Counted from the stretch's first letter, positions 16,679 through 25,888 are shown. The stretch: DNA of 64,000 nucleotides from Sphaerisporangium dianthi (GCF_042654065.1 NZ_JBHSFP010000007.1:62001-126000); one strand, 5' to 3'. A program made the numbers and translations. The notes: generated by a model not told the origin, from the sequence alone.

Positions 16679-18787
16679 CTACCAGTCGCGACCGCTCCCG
16701 GGCGGATAGGGACGACCCGTCTCGTCGGCGTGCGGCCGCCCGTCGGGCCGGACTCGCTCACCCGTGGCGTACATGTTCTCGTTCACGTACGGGCGAGGCA
16801 GCTCGGGGTCGGTGGAGTCGGCCGGGCGCTGCCCCATGGCCCCGAGGCCCAGCGGGTCGGACGGATCGACGGCCGCCGGCGGGACCTCGCCGTAGCCGGG
16901 GGCCTCCCCCGCGGGCCGGTACGGCCCGTCCGGCCGTCCGGCGGGCGCCTGCCCGAACGGCAGGGAGTCGTTGACGATGAGGTTCTCCCTCGGCACGGCG
17001 TCCACGTCGCCGGCTCCGTAGCGGGACCCTCCGTACTCCGCGGGCGGCGGGTACTCCGCCGCGGACCCGTAGCCGGGCGTGGCCGAGTAGTCGAGCGGCG
17101 GGGTGGCGTAGCCGGGCGGGCGTCCGTAGTCGGAGGTGACCCCGTAGTCGGGGGCGGAGCCGTATTCGGGCTTGGCGTAGTCGGGCGGGGAGCCGTACTC
17201 GGGGTTGGCGCCGTACTCGGGAACGGACTCAGGACCGGCGCCGAACTCCGGGTTGGCACCGTACTCAGGACCGGCGCCGTACCCAGGGACGGCCCCGTAT
17301 TCGGGCTTGGCCCCGTACTCGGCGGCGGGCCCGTACCCCGCCGCGCCTCCGTACTCGGCGGCGACGCCGTACTGGGTGCCGGCCCCGTACTCCTCCGCGC
17401 CGCCACGGTGGCCGAGGTCGCCGCGGGCGCCCGGCCCGGCATCGGCGGCGTAGCCGGGCCGCGCGCCGTACTCACCGGTCAGGCCGTACTCGCCGGGCGC
17501 ACCGTAGTCCGCGCGCGGGGCGTCGCCCGCGGGCGGCGCGTAGTCGTCCTGGTAGGTCGGGAAGCCGGCGGGAGGCGTGTAGTCGGGGTGGGCGCCGTAG
17601 TCCCCTCCGGCGGGCGGAACCTGCTGCGGGCCCGTGCTCGGCCCGGTCGCCGAAGCAAGGTGGCCGGGCGGCGGGTAGCCCTGCTGAGGCGCCTGAGACG
17701 GGATCTGGGACGAGATCGCGCCGAGCGGCGGCTGCGGGTGCGCGGGGTAGGCGCTCCCGCGGCCCGGACGCTCGCCCCGCGGCGCACGGCCGGAGCGGGC
17801 GGGGTGGTCGGGGGACGCGGCGTAGTCCGCCGGAGCGGTGTACTCGCCCTGCGGCGCGTAGTCGGGCTGCGGCGCGTAGTCGGGCTGCGCCGCGTACTCA
17901 GGCTGCGGCGTGTACCCAGGCTGCGCCGCGTAGTCGGGCTGGACCGGATAATCGGGCTGAACGGGGTAATCGGGTCGCGAGGGGTAATCGGGACGTGCCG
18001 GATAGTCGCCCTGCGGGCCCTGACCGGGGTGGTCACCCTGTGAACCCGGGGCCGCGTAGTCGCCTTGCGAGCCTTGGGCCGCGTAGTCGGCCTGGGGGCC
18101 CTGATCTGGGCGGTCGAGCCCCTGGGTGGGGTAGTCCACCTGGGCCCCTTGCTCGGCGTACTCTTCCTGCCGCGCGGCCCTCGGGACCGGACGCGGAGAT
18201 CGGCCGGCGCCGCGCGCGTCGTCCCCGCCGCGGCGTGGGCGCGGTGCGACCAGCTTGTCGGGGACGGGCGCCGTGCCGCGTGCCACGAGCACGTCCTTGG
18301 GGCCGTGCGCCCCCAGCGGGAGGGCCGCGGTGTCCTCACGCGGGTACCCGGCGCCGTGAGCGTGGTCGGGGTGCTCGTCCGGATAGGGCTGGGCCTCGCC
18401 GTAGCCGTGCTCGTCGGGGTAGGCGTGGTCGTCGGCGTACCCCTCCTCGGCGGGGTAGCCGTCCTCGGGCACGCCGGTCGGCCGGGCGTACTGCCCGGTG
18501 CCCGGATATTCCGGATATTCGGCGTGCTCTGCCTCGTCGCCGTAGTCCTCCTCGCCTTCGGCGTACTCGCCGCCCGCCTCCGCGTACCCCACGTCGAGGG
18601 TGTCGAGGAGACGGCCCACGTCCTCCATCGGCATACGGAAACTGGCGGTGCACATCTCCCCTCGCCAGAGGCTGAGGACGAGTGTGCCTTCGTGCCAGGT
18701 GACCCGGAGAACGCGCTCCTGGCCACGGGCGTCGAAGAACACCTCACCGAACGACGGCAGTGGGACAACTTCCGACATGGCAGACAT
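16679..18787 (-). CDS. Very large Tyr/Pro/Gly-rich disordered protein with conserved N-terminal domain
   Basis: About 702 aa from the ATG at 18787. A start at 18820 is also possible. Only the first about 70 residues look folded: PLPSFGEVFFDARGQERVL and TWHEGTLVLSLWRGEMCTASFRMPMEDVGRLL, an all-beta-like segment found in related actinobacteria. The next 600 residues are low complexity. They contain acidic EYAEGEEDYGDEAEHAEYP, then dozens of PDYAxQ/PEYGAx-type units, with Tyr at nearly every third to sixth residue. The C-terminus is less repetitive. No membrane segment is visible. I do not know a function. The composition suggests a condensate-forming or scaffold-like protein. Confidence 0.8.
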   Translation of the reverse strand: MSAMSEVVPLPSFGEVFFDARGQERVLRVTWHEGTLVLSLWRGEMCTASFRMPMEDVGRLLDTLDVGYAEAGGEYAEGEEDYGDEAEHAEYPEYPGTGQYARPTGVPEDGYPAEEGYADDHAYPDEHGYGEAQPYPDEHPDHAHGAGYPREDTAALPLGAHGPKDVLVARGTAPVPDKLVAPRPRRGGDDARGAGRSPRPVPRAARQEEYAEQGAQVDYPTQGLDRPDQGPQADYAAQGSQGDYAAPGSQGDHPGQGPQGDYPARPDYPSRPDYPVQPDYPVQPDYAAQPGYTPQPEYAAQPDYAPQPDYAPQGEYTAPADYAASPDHPARSGRAPRGERPGRGSAYPAHPQPPLGAISSQIPSQAPQQGYPPPGHLASATGPSTGPQQVPPAGGDYGAHPDYTPPAGFPTYQDDYAPPAGDAPRADYGAPGEYGLTGEYGARPGYAADAGPGARGDLGHRGGAEEYGAGTQYGVAAEYGGAAGYGPAAEYGAKPEYGAVPGYGAGPEYGANPEFGAGPESVPEYGANPEYGSPPDYAKPEYGSAPDYGVTSDYGRPPGYATPPLDYSATPGYGSAAEYPPPAEYGGSRYGAGDVDAVPRENLIVNDSLPFGQAPAGRPDGPYRPAGEAPGYGEVPPAAVDPSDPLGLGAMGQRPADSTDPELPRPYVNENMYATGERVRPDGRPHADETGRPYPPGSGRDW

Positions 18788-19071
18788 CGTGCTATGACCA
18801 GCCTTTATTCGTCCACTCAACCTCGATAAACCCTACCGAACCGTACATGTCGCCGTCATCGCAGACCCCGTCGGTAACATCTCGCGCAATGGCCCCGTGA
18901 GCGGGCAGGCGAACGGCGGATCGTCCTTGACCCCCGCGGACCCGGCTTCGCCAGTCTGCCACGCCCTCCGCCGCCGGGGTTCCGGAATGCCGAGATGCAC
19001 CCGGAACGCACCGCGCGCCGATGGGCGCTCCCGGCACGGTGACCCCCGCGAGGCCGGTAGCGTTGCATGCC

Positions 19072-21489
19072 GTGCTCGACGACTCCCTCAGCGCCATCGA
19101 CGGCGTCCCCGAAGACGTCACCGGCCGCGTTCACGAAGCCGGCCACGTCACCGACCGCGAGCGGGGCGCCGCGGCGGGCTCCGGCGAAGAGGGCCCCGGC
19201 GCGGACGACCCCCATGACCTCGACGTCTCCGCGGACGAGGGCTCGCAGGACGAGTCCTTCGACGGGGACGACTTCGAGGAGGAGTTCGAGGAGGACGACG
19301 ACCTGCCGCCCGTGGAGGATCTCCTGCGGGCCGCGGTCACGGGCGTGGGGGGCGCCGAGAGGCCGGGCCAGGTCGCCATGGCCCGGGCCGTACGGCACGC
19401 CATCGACAACGACGAGCACGTCGCCGTGCAGGCGGGCACCGGCACCGGCAAGTCCCTCGCCTATCTGGTTCCCGCGATCAGGCACGCCATCGAATCCGAC
19501 AGCTCGGTCGTCATCTCCACCGCCACCATCGCCCTCCAGCGCCAGCTCGTGGACCGCGATCTGCCCCGGCTGGCCACCTCGCTCGCCGACCATCTTCCCC
19601 ATGAGCCACAGTTCGCGATCCTCAAGGGAAGAAGAAACTATCTCTGCCGTTACAAGGTGACGGCGGCCTGGCCCGAGGAGGAGGGCGACCAGCTCTTCGA
19701 CCCCCGCGAGGTCGGCGCCACCGGCCGCATGGTCCAGCGCATCCAAGAGTGGGCCGAGGAGACCGAGACCGGCGACCGCGACGAGCTCGTCCCGGGCGTC
19801 AACGAGCAGGCGTGGCGGCAGTTCTCGGTCAGCGCCAAGGAATGCCTCGGCGCCCAGCGCTGCCCGAGCGGCGCCGAGTGCTTCGCCGAGCAGGCGAGAG
19901 AACGGGCGGGCCAGGTCGACGTCGTGGTCACCAACCACGCTCTGCTCGCCATCGACGCCATGGAGGAGTTCGCCGTCCTGCCCGAGCACGACGTCGTCGT
20001 GGTCGACGAGGCGCACGAGCTCGTCGACCGGGTCACGAGCGTCGTCACCGACGAGCTGTCCGAGGCCACCGTCGCCTCCGCCGTGCGCCGCGTCGGGCGG
20101 CTCATCGAGCAGGGGGTCGCCGACCGCCTCCAGGAGGCGGGTGAAGATCTCAAGGCGCTGCTCGCCGCCGCGCCGCCCGGGCGCCTCGACCAGCTGCCGC
20201 AGGTCCTCGGCGTGACGCTGTCGGTCCTGCGAGACGCCGCCTTCGTCTGCCTCACCGCGATGGGGTCGCGCGGCGGCGACGGCTGGGGCGGCGGCCGCGA
20301 CAAGGACGATCCCGAGGCCGCCGGGCAGCGCAAGGCGGCGTTCCACGCGCTGGACGAGATCCACGACACGGCCGTGCGCATCCTTGAGGCCTTCGGCGGC
20401 GACTCCGAGGTCGACCGGGCCGAGGTCGTCTGGCTGGAGGGCGCCACCGACCGCCGTCCCGCCATGCTGAAGGTCGCGCCGCTCAGCGTCGGCGGGATGC
20501 TCCGCGACAAGCTGTTCGCCGACCGCACCGTCATCCTCACCAGCGCCACGCTGGCCCTCGGCGGCACCTTCGAAGGCATGGCCCGCCAGTGGGGCCTCGG
20601 CCCCGCCCGCCCGCACGCCCCCGCGGGCGAGACCACCCCCGGCAGCGACGAGACGACCGGCCAGAGCGCCGACCGGCCCTCTGGGCAGGACGCGACTGCC
20701 CCGCGGCCCGCTGAGCGCCAGGGGGCCGGACGCGACCCTGGGCAGGACGACGGCGACCGCCGCGTCGCGGACGGGCTGCGGACGGAGGCCGATCAGGGGG
20801 CGGAGCGCAAGCGCAAGGCGTGGACCGGGCTGGACGTCGGCTCCCCGTTCGACCACGCCCGCAGCGGCATCCTCTACATCGCCAAGCACCTGCCCCAGCC
20901 CGGCCGCGACGGCCTGCCCAAGGAGTACCTCGACGAGATCGCCGAGCTGATCGAGGCCGCGGGCGGGCGCACGCTCGGGCTGTTCTCCTCCATGCGGGCC
21001 GCCAAGGCCGCCACCGAGGCGCTGCGCGAACGGCTCGGCACGCCCCTGCTGTGCCAGGGCGACGACTCCACCTCACTGCTGGTCAAGCAGTTCGCCGAGG
21101 ACCCCGCCACCTGCCTGTTCGGCACCCTGTCGCTGTGGCAGGGAGTCGACGTGCCCGGTCCCTCGCTCAGCCTGGTGATCATCGACCGCATCCCGTTCCC
21201 CCGGCCGGACGACCCGCTGGCCTCCGCCCGGCAGCGGCACGTCGCCGCGCGGGGCGGCAACGGGTTCATGACCGTCGCGGCCACCCACGCCGCACTGCTG
21301 CTGGCCCAGGGAACGGGGCGGCTGCTGCGCGGCCAGGACGACAAGGGCGTGGTCGCCGTCCTGGACCCCAGGCTGGCGACCGCCCGCTACGCCGGCTTCC
21401 TGCGCGACTCGCTTCCGCCGTTCTGGACCACCACCGACCCTCAGAAGGTGCGCGCCGCCCTGCGCCGCCTCACCGCCGCCCCTTCATAA
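19072..21489 (+). CDS. DinG/XPD-family Fe-S ATP-dependent DNA helicase
   Basis: About 805 aa from the GTG at 19072, which follows a -10-like TAGCGT by 8 nt, as in leaderless genes. An ATG at 19021 would add 17 residues. Helicase motifs: Walker A AGTGTGKS, DEAH box VVVDEAHEL, and motif VI QGTGRLLRGQDDKG. Four Cys (LCRYKV, KECLG, QRCPS, AECFA) lie between motifs Ia and II as in XPD-type iron-sulfur helicases. An acidic N-terminal tail (DGDDFEEEFEEDDD) and a roughly 70-residue polar insertion before the second RecA domain are unusual. The family unwinds 5'-3' at R-loops and damaged DNA. Confidence 0.9.
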   Translation: MLDDSLSAIDGVPEDVTGRVHEAGHVTDRERGAAAGSGEEGPGADDPHDLDVSADEGSQDESFDGDDFEEEFEEDDDLPPVEDLLRAAVTGVGGAERPGQVAMARAVRHAIDNDEHVAVQAGTGTGKSLAYLVPAIRHAIESDSSVVISTATIALQRQLVDRDLPRLATSLADHLPHEPQFAILKGRRNYLCRYKVTAAWPEEEGDQLFDPREVGATGRMVQRIQEWAEETETGDRDELVPGVNEQAWRQFSVSAKECLGAQRCPSGAECFAEQARERAGQVDVVVTNHALLAIDAMEEFAVLPEHDVVVVDEAHELVDRVTSVVTDELSEATVASAVRRVGRLIEQGVADRLQEAGEDLKALLAAAPPGRLDQLPQVLGVTLSVLRDAAFVCLTAMGSRGGDGWGGGRDKDDPEAAGQRKAAFHALDEIHDTAVRILEAFGGDSEVDRAEVVWLEGATDRRPAMLKVAPLSVGGMLRDKLFADRTVILTSATLALGGTFEGMARQWGLGPARPHAPAGETTPGSDETTGQSADRPSGQDATAPRPAERQGAGRDPGQDDGDRRVADGLRTEADQGAERKRKAWTGLDVGSPFDHARSGILYIAKHLPQPGRDGLPKEYLDEIAELIEAAGGRTLGLFSSMRAAKAATEALRERLGTPLLCQGDDSTSLLVKQFAEDPATCLFGTLSLWQGVDVPGPSLSLVIIDRIPFPRPDDPLASARQRHVAARGGNGFMTVAATHAALLLAQGTGRLLRGQDDKGVVAVLDPRLATARYAGFLRDSLPPFWTTTDPQKVRAALRRLTAAPS

Positions 21490-21651
21490 CCTCCGATCCG
21501 CCGATCGGTGTCCACCACCGCCACGCGGACACTCCTGCCGGGGCCGGCAGCGGAAGGCGAGGGGCAGCCCCACCAAGGGGCGCCGCGGTGGCGGGAAGGA
21601 GGCCGGCGGCACCGGTGTCCTGATCACGGCGCCCGGCGGCGCGTGGGCGGA

Positions 21652-21675
21652 CCGGACGGCAGGCGTGCCGTCCGG
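21652..21675 (-). terminator. Hairpin after the aro operon
   Basis: Perfect 10-bp stem CCGGACGGCA / TGCCGTCCGG with GGCG loop, three bases beyond the stop of the last gene of the leftward aro operon. There is no strong U-tract. Confidence 0.55.
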
Positions 21676-21678
21676 CCG

Positions 21679-22440
21679 TCAGGCGTACGGTTCGAGGCCG
21701 GGGCGTTTGGGGGTGACCGTGTCGCCCGAGGAGGTGCCGCGGAGGCGGCGGCCCACCCAGGGGAGCAGGTGCTCGCGCACCCACAGGCGGTCCTCGCGGA
21801 GCTTGGCCTTGCGGTCCACCCGCTCACGGGGCGGCCAGGTGTGGCGCCAGTCGTCCTCCGACGGCACGCCGAGAACCTCGCACACCTTCGCGGCGACGAA
21901 CCGGTGGCCTTCGGCGTTCATGTGCAGGCGGTCCTCGCTCCACGCCCGCCAGTCGCGCAGCGACTGCATCGACCACTGGTCGATCACATGGCAGCCGTAC
22001 AGGTCGGCGATGGACCTGATGTGCAGGTAGAACACGGCGCACCGGCCGCGGACCTGGCGCATCAAGGGCGTGTCGCGGGGGTCCACGCCGGTGAACAGCA
22101 CGACGTCGGCGCCGGCGCCGCGCAGGTCGCGCACGGCCCGCGCGAAGGTCTTGGCCATGCTGTCGGGGTCGGCGCCCGGCCGCAGCAGGTCGTTGCCGCC
22201 GGCGCAGAGGCTGACCAGGTCGGGCTTGAGCTCGATGGCCGCCGGCACCTGCTGCTCCACGATCTGGTCCAGCAGCCTGCCCCGCACCGCGAGGTTGGCG
22301 TACCGGAAGCCGGGCTGCAGCGCGGCGAGCCGCTCGGCCACCCGGTCGGCCCATCCCCGGAAGTGCCCGTCGGGGCCGGGGTCGTTGAGCCCTTCGGTGA
22401 AGCTGTCGCCGATCGCGACATACGACTCGTACGTCTTCAC
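21679..22440 (-). CDS. SGNH/GDSL-family hydrolase
   Basis: A 253-aa protein with the SGNH blocks: nucleophile Ser in AIGDSFTEGL (block I), conserved Gly in NLAVRGRLL (block II), Asn in AGGNDLL (block III), and the Asp-x-x-His pair in EDRLHMNAEGH (block V). It has no signal peptide, so it acts in the cytoplasm. The start overlaps the aroQ stop by 4 bp, hence co-translation with the shikimate operon. The natural substrate is probably an ester or acyl group. Linkage to aromatic biosynthesis is by position only. Confidence 0.9.
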   Translation of the reverse strand: MKTYESYVAIGDSFTEGLNDPGPDGHFRGWADRVAERLAALQPGFRYANLAVRGRLLDQIVEQQVPAAIELKPDLVSLCAGGNDLLRPGADPDSMAKTFARAVRDLRGAGADVVLFTGVDPRDTPLMRQVRGRCAVFYLHIRSIADLYGCHVIDQWSMQSLRDWRAWSEDRLHMNAEGHRFVAAKVCEVLGVPSEDDWRHTWPPRERVDRKAKLREDRLWVREHLLPWVGRRLRGTSSGDTVTPKRPGLEPYA

Positions 22441-22871
22441 TGGCCGTCCTCCGCGATCGCGCGCAGCGCCAGTTCGTACGAGCGCAGCCCGAAGCCGGCG
22501 ATCGTGCCCGTGGCCACGCTGGCGACCACCGAGGTGTGGCGGAACTCCTCACGGGACGCGGGGTTGGAGATGTGCACCTCGATCAGCGGCGCGGTGCGCT
22601 GGGCGATCGCGTCGCGCAGGGCGTAGGAGTAGTGGGTGAAGGCGGCGGGGTTCAGCACCACGGGGATCGCCCCGTCGGCGGCCTCGTGGATCCACGACAC
22701 CAGCTCGGCCTCGTCGTCGGTCTGCCGGACGTCCACCGTCAGCCCGAGCTCCCTGCCGGTCTGGCGGCACAGCGCGGCCAGGTCGTCGAAGGTGTCGGCC
22801 CCGTAGACGTCGGGCTCGCGCGTGCCGAGGCGCGACAGGTTGGGACCGTTGAACACGTAGACCGTTCTCAT
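22437..22871 (-). CDS. aroQ: Type II 3-dehydroquinate dehydratase
   Basis: A 144-aa protein from the ATG at 22871, preceded by GAGGGTGAG. The track's longer reading adds 14 residues that come from a duplicated leader repeat. Family marks: NGPNLSRLGTREPDVYG near the start with the catalytic Tyr, NPAAFTHYSYALRDA, and the His in EVHISNP. It converts 3-dehydroquinate to 3-dehydroshikimate in the shikimate pathway. It lies after aroB, separated by 174 bp carrying three copies of a 47-48 bp repeat. Confidence 0.95.
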   Translation of the reverse strand: MRTVYVFNGPNLSRLGTREPDVYGADTFDDLAALCRQTGRELGLTVDVRQTDDEAELVSWIHEAADGAIPVVLNPAAFTHYSYALRDAIAQRTAPLIEVHISNPASREEFRHTSVVASVATGTIAGFGLRSYELALRAIAEDGQ

Positions 22872-22990
22872 CTCACCCTCGCCGCCCGCAGGCTCGCCAC
22901 CTGCGCCGCCCATCGATCTCTCACTCTCGCCGCCCGCGGTTCCCCACCTGCGCCGCTCAACGGTCTCTCACCCTCACCGCCCGCGGGTTC
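22871..22990 (-). repeat. Three degenerate 47-48 bp tandem repeats in the aroQ leader
   Basis: Units begin at 22871, 22919 and 22966 (TCTCACCCTC-GCCGCCCGC on the plus strand). On the minus strand each contains a copy of the purine-rich GGCGAGGGTGAGA that, in the copy next to aroQ, is its ribosome binding site. The third copy is partial. Confidence 0.8.
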
Positions 22991-23045
22991 ACAGGAACGC
23001 CGCCGCGGCGGCAGGGCGCTCCGGGCGCCTCGCCCGTGCCCGCCG

Positions 23046-24122
23046 TCATCGCGCGATCTCGCGGTAGGCGGCCTCGAGCAGTTCCTCCGGCGGGTCCTCC
23101 AGGCGGACGACCTCGGCGACGTCGTCCAGGATGACGAACCGCTGGCGGGCGCCGCGGTTCTTCTTGTCGACGCGCATGTGGTCGCGCAACTGGGACCACA
23201 CCTCGGAGCGGTAGGCCGTCGGCAACCCCACCGAGGTGAGGATCGACCGGGTGCGCTCGACCAGGCCGGCCCCCGCGTGGCCGGCCAGCCGCGACAGCTC
23301 GGCGGCGTACACCATGCCGATGGCCACCGCCTCGCCGTGGCGCATGTGGTAGTCCTCGACGCGCTCGATGGCGTGGGCGAGCGTGTGGCCGTAGTTGAGG
23401 ATCTCGCGCACCCCCGACTCGCGGAGGTCGGCCCCGACGACGTCGGCCTTGATCTGGACCTTGCGCTCGATCAGCTCGCGGGTGTGCCGGCCGTCGGGCG
23501 CCCGCGCGCCCTCGGGGTCGTCCTCGATCAGGGTCAGGATCGCCGGGTCGGCGATGAAGCCGCCCTTGATGATCTCGGCCAGGCCGGCGACGTAGTCGTC
23601 CCGGGGCACCGACACCAGGGTGGCCAGATCGCACAGCACCCCGGCCGGCGGGTGGAAGGAGCCGACGAGGTTCTTCCCCTCGGGGGTGTTGATGCCGGTC
23701 TTGCCGCCCACCGCGGCGTCCACCATGCCGAGCAGCGTGGTCGGCACCTGCACGACCTTGACACCGCGAAGCCAGGTGGCCGCCACGAACCCGGCCAGGT
23801 CGGTGGTCGCTCCCCCGCCGACGCCGACGACGACGTCCGAGCGGGTCACGCCGTGCCGGCCGAACGCCGACCACAGTTCGGCGGCGACCTCCACCGACTT
23901 GGCATGCTCGCCGTCGGGGACGGGCAGCGCCACGACCGAGTATCCGGCGGACGACAGGGCGCCGCAGACGGGCCGGGCGATCTCGGGCAGGCCGGCCGGG
24001 TGCACCACCGCGACCGTGCGGGCGCCCTCGCCCACCAGGCCGGGCAGTTCGGCGAGCACGCCCGCGCCGACGACGACGTCGTAGGGGTGCTCGCCCTTGA
24101 CCGTGATGCGGGTGCTCGTCAT
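23046..24122 (-). CDS. aroB: 3-dehydroquinate synthase
   Basis: A 358-aa protein. Characteristic runs are DGEHAKSVEVAAELW, VGVGGGATTDLAGFVAATWLRGV (NAD and substrate site), GGKTGINTPEGKNLVGSFHPP, and GHTLAHAIE for metal ligands. The enzyme converts DAHP to 3-dehydroquinate with NAD+ and a divalent metal. The ATG overlaps the aroK stop by 4 bp, giving a coupled aroC-aroK-aroB block. Confidence 0.97.
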   Translation of the reverse strand: MTSTRITVKGEHPYDVVVGAGVLAELPGLVGEGARTVAVVHPAGLPEIARPVCGALSSAGYSVVALPVPDGEHAKSVEVAAELWSAFGRHGVTRSDVVVGVGGGATTDLAGFVAATWLRGVKVVQVPTTLLGMVDAAVGGKTGINTPEGKNLVGSFHPPAGVLCDLATLVSVPRDDYVAGLAEIIKGGFIADPAILTLIEDDPEGARAPDGRHTRELIERKVQIKADVVGADLRESGVREILNYGHTLAHAIERVEDYHMRHGEAVAIGMVYAAELSRLAGHAGAGLVERTRSILTSVGLPTAYRSEVWSQLRDHMRVDKKNRGARQRFVILDDVAEVVRLEDPPEELLEAAYREIAR

Positions 24123-24625
24123 GCCGGCAGCCCCTTGACGATCTCGTCGGCGATCTCCTCCGGCGCGCGGCCGTCGGTGGCGACGATGAGCGAGGCGAGC
24201 CGCTCGTAGACGGGCCGGCGCTCCTCCATCAGCCGCTTGAGCCGGCTGCGCGGGTTGAGCACCAGCAGCGGGCGCGCCTGGGCGAGGCCGACGCGCTGCA
24301 CGGCGTCGGCCAGGCCGACCTGGAGGTAGACGACCGTGTGACCGGCCAGAAGCTCCTGGGTCGCCTCGCGCAGGACGGCGCCGCCGCCGAGCGACAGCAC
24401 CCCGTCGTGCTCGGCCAGCGCCAGGCGGACGGCCTCGGCCTCCAGCTCGCGGAACCGCTCTTCGCCGTCGTCGACGAAGACGTCGGAGACCGGCTTGCCC
24501 GCCACGGCCTCCACGTCCTCGTCGGTGTCGCGGAAGCCCGTGCCCAGGCGACCGGCCAGCAGGCGGCCGATGGTGGACTTGCCCGACCCGGGCGGGCCGA
24601 TCAGCACAACTCTGGGAGAGGTCAC
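24119..24625 (-). CDS. aroK: Shikimate kinase
   Basis: A 168-aa protein with P-loop GPPGSGKST (10-18), shikimate-binding DTDEDVEA (about 33-40), GGGAVLRE, and lid region NPRSRLKRL. It phosphorylates shikimate at O3 with ATP. It overlaps aroC and aroB by 4 bp each. Confidence 0.96.
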   Translation of the reverse strand: MTSPRVVLIGPPGSGKSTIGRLLAGRLGTGFRDTDEDVEAVAGKPVSDVFVDDGEERFRELEAEAVRLALAEHDGVLSLGGGAVLREATQELLAGHTVVYLQVGLADAVQRVGLAQARPLLVLNPRSRLKRLMEERRPVYERLASLIVATDGRAPEEIADEIVKGLPA

Positions 24626-25800
24626 TTGATCACCATCGACGACAGGTAGCCGGAAAGGTTGCGGGCGACCTCCTCCACGGAGTCGCCGCCGAACTTCTCG
24701 ACGGCCGCGTCGGCGAGCACCAGCGCGACCATCGCCTCAGCGACGATACCGGCGGCGGGGACCGCGCACACGTCGGACCGCTGGTTGATGGCCTTGGCGG
24801 GCTCGCCGGTGAGCACGTCCACCGTGGACAGCGCGCGGGGCACCGTGGAGATCGGCTTCATCGCGGCGCGCACCCGCAGCGGCTCGCCGTTGGTCATGCC
24901 GCCCTCGACGCCGCCGGCCCGGTTGGTGACGCGGCGCACCCCCTCGGGGGTGTTCTCGATCTCGTCGTGAGCCTGCGAGCCCCGGCGGCGCGCGGTCTCG
25001 AAGCCGTCGCCGACCGCCACACCCTTGATCGCCTGGATGCCCATGAGCGCCGCCGCCAGACGCGAGTCCAGGCGGCGGTCCCAGTGGACGTAGCTGCCGA
25101 GGCCCGGCGGGAGCCCGTAGACGACCACCTCGACGACGCCGCCGAGGGTGTCGCCCTCCCTCTTGGCCGTGTCGATCTCGGCGATCATCGCCTCGCCCGC
25201 GGCGGCGTCGAGGCAGCGCGCCGGATGCTCGTCGACGGCCGCCAGGTCGCCGGGCCCGGGGATGACCCCGGCCGGCGCCTCGGCCGTGCCGATGGCCACC
25301 ACGTGGCTGAGGACGTCGACGCCGAGCGCCTGTTTGAGGAAGTTGCGCGCGACCTGGCCGAGGGCGACGCGGGCCGCCGTCTCGCGGGCGCTGGCCCGGT
25401 CGAGGATGGGGCGGGCGTCGTCGAACCCGTACTTCTGCATGCCGGAAAGGTCGGCGTGGCCGGGGCGGGGGCGCGACAGCGGCGCGTTGCGGGCCTGGGC
25501 CGCCAGCAGGTCGGCGTCGACCGGGTCGGCCGCCATCACCGTCTCCCACTTGGGCCACTCGGTGTTGCCGACCCTGATCGCCACGGGGCTGCCCTGCGTG
25601 CGGCCGTGGCGCACGCCCCCGACGATGGTCACCTCGTCCTGCTCGAACTTCATGCGCGCCCCGCGGCCGTACCCCAGCCGGCGCCTCGCCAGAGCCTGCT
25701 CGACGTCGGCGGTCGTGACCGCCACCCCGGCGGGCATTCCCTCCAGGATCGCGACGAGTTCGGGGCCGTGGGACTCACCTGCGGTCAACCATCGCAACAT
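24622..25800 (-). CDS. aroC: Chorismate synthase
   Basis: A 392-aa protein from the ATG at 25800, where the family's LRWLTAGESHGPEL begins. The longer upstream reading is a Gly-rich shadow of a C-rich leader. FMN-dependent signature runs include GESHGPELVAILEGMPAG and SRPRPGHADLSG, followed by RASARETAARVALG. It forms chorismate from EPSP, the last shikimate step. It is the first gene of the aroC-aroK-aroB-aroQ-SGNH operon. Its leader is extremely G-rich on the coding strand. Confidence 0.96.
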   Translation of the reverse strand: MLRWLTAGESHGPELVAILEGMPAGVAVTTADVEQALARRRLGYGRGARMKFEQDEVTIVGGVRHGRTQGSPVAIRVGNTEWPKWETVMAADPVDADLLAAQARNAPLSRPRPGHADLSGMQKYGFDDARPILDRASARETAARVALGQVARNFLKQALGVDVLSHVVAIGTAEAPAGVIPGPGDLAAVDEHPARCLDAAAGEAMIAEIDTAKREGDTLGGVVEVVVYGLPPGLGSYVHWDRRLDSRLAAALMGIQAIKGVAVGDGFETARRRGSQAHDEIENTPEGVRRVTNRAGGVEGGMTNGEPLRVRAAMKPISTVPRALSTVDVLTGEPAKAINQRSDVCAVPAAGIVAEAMVALVLADAAVEKFGGDSVEEVARNLSGYLSSMVIK

Positions 25801-25835
25801 GGTGACAAGTCTTCCATGCACCACCCACTGCCTCA

Positions 25836-25888
25836 CCCCACCATCCCCACCCCGATCCCCCCCACCCAGCCCACCCCGCGCCCGCCCC
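25836..25888 (-). promoter_or_regulatory. G-tract cluster (potential G-quadruplex) upstream of aroC
   Basis: Ten runs of three or more C occur within 53 bases on the plus strand (one is seven long), so the aroC-sense strand has ten G-runs with loops of one to three bases, 36-88 bases before the aroC ATG. This satisfies the usual quadruplex pattern on the non-template strand. Confidence 0.6.
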
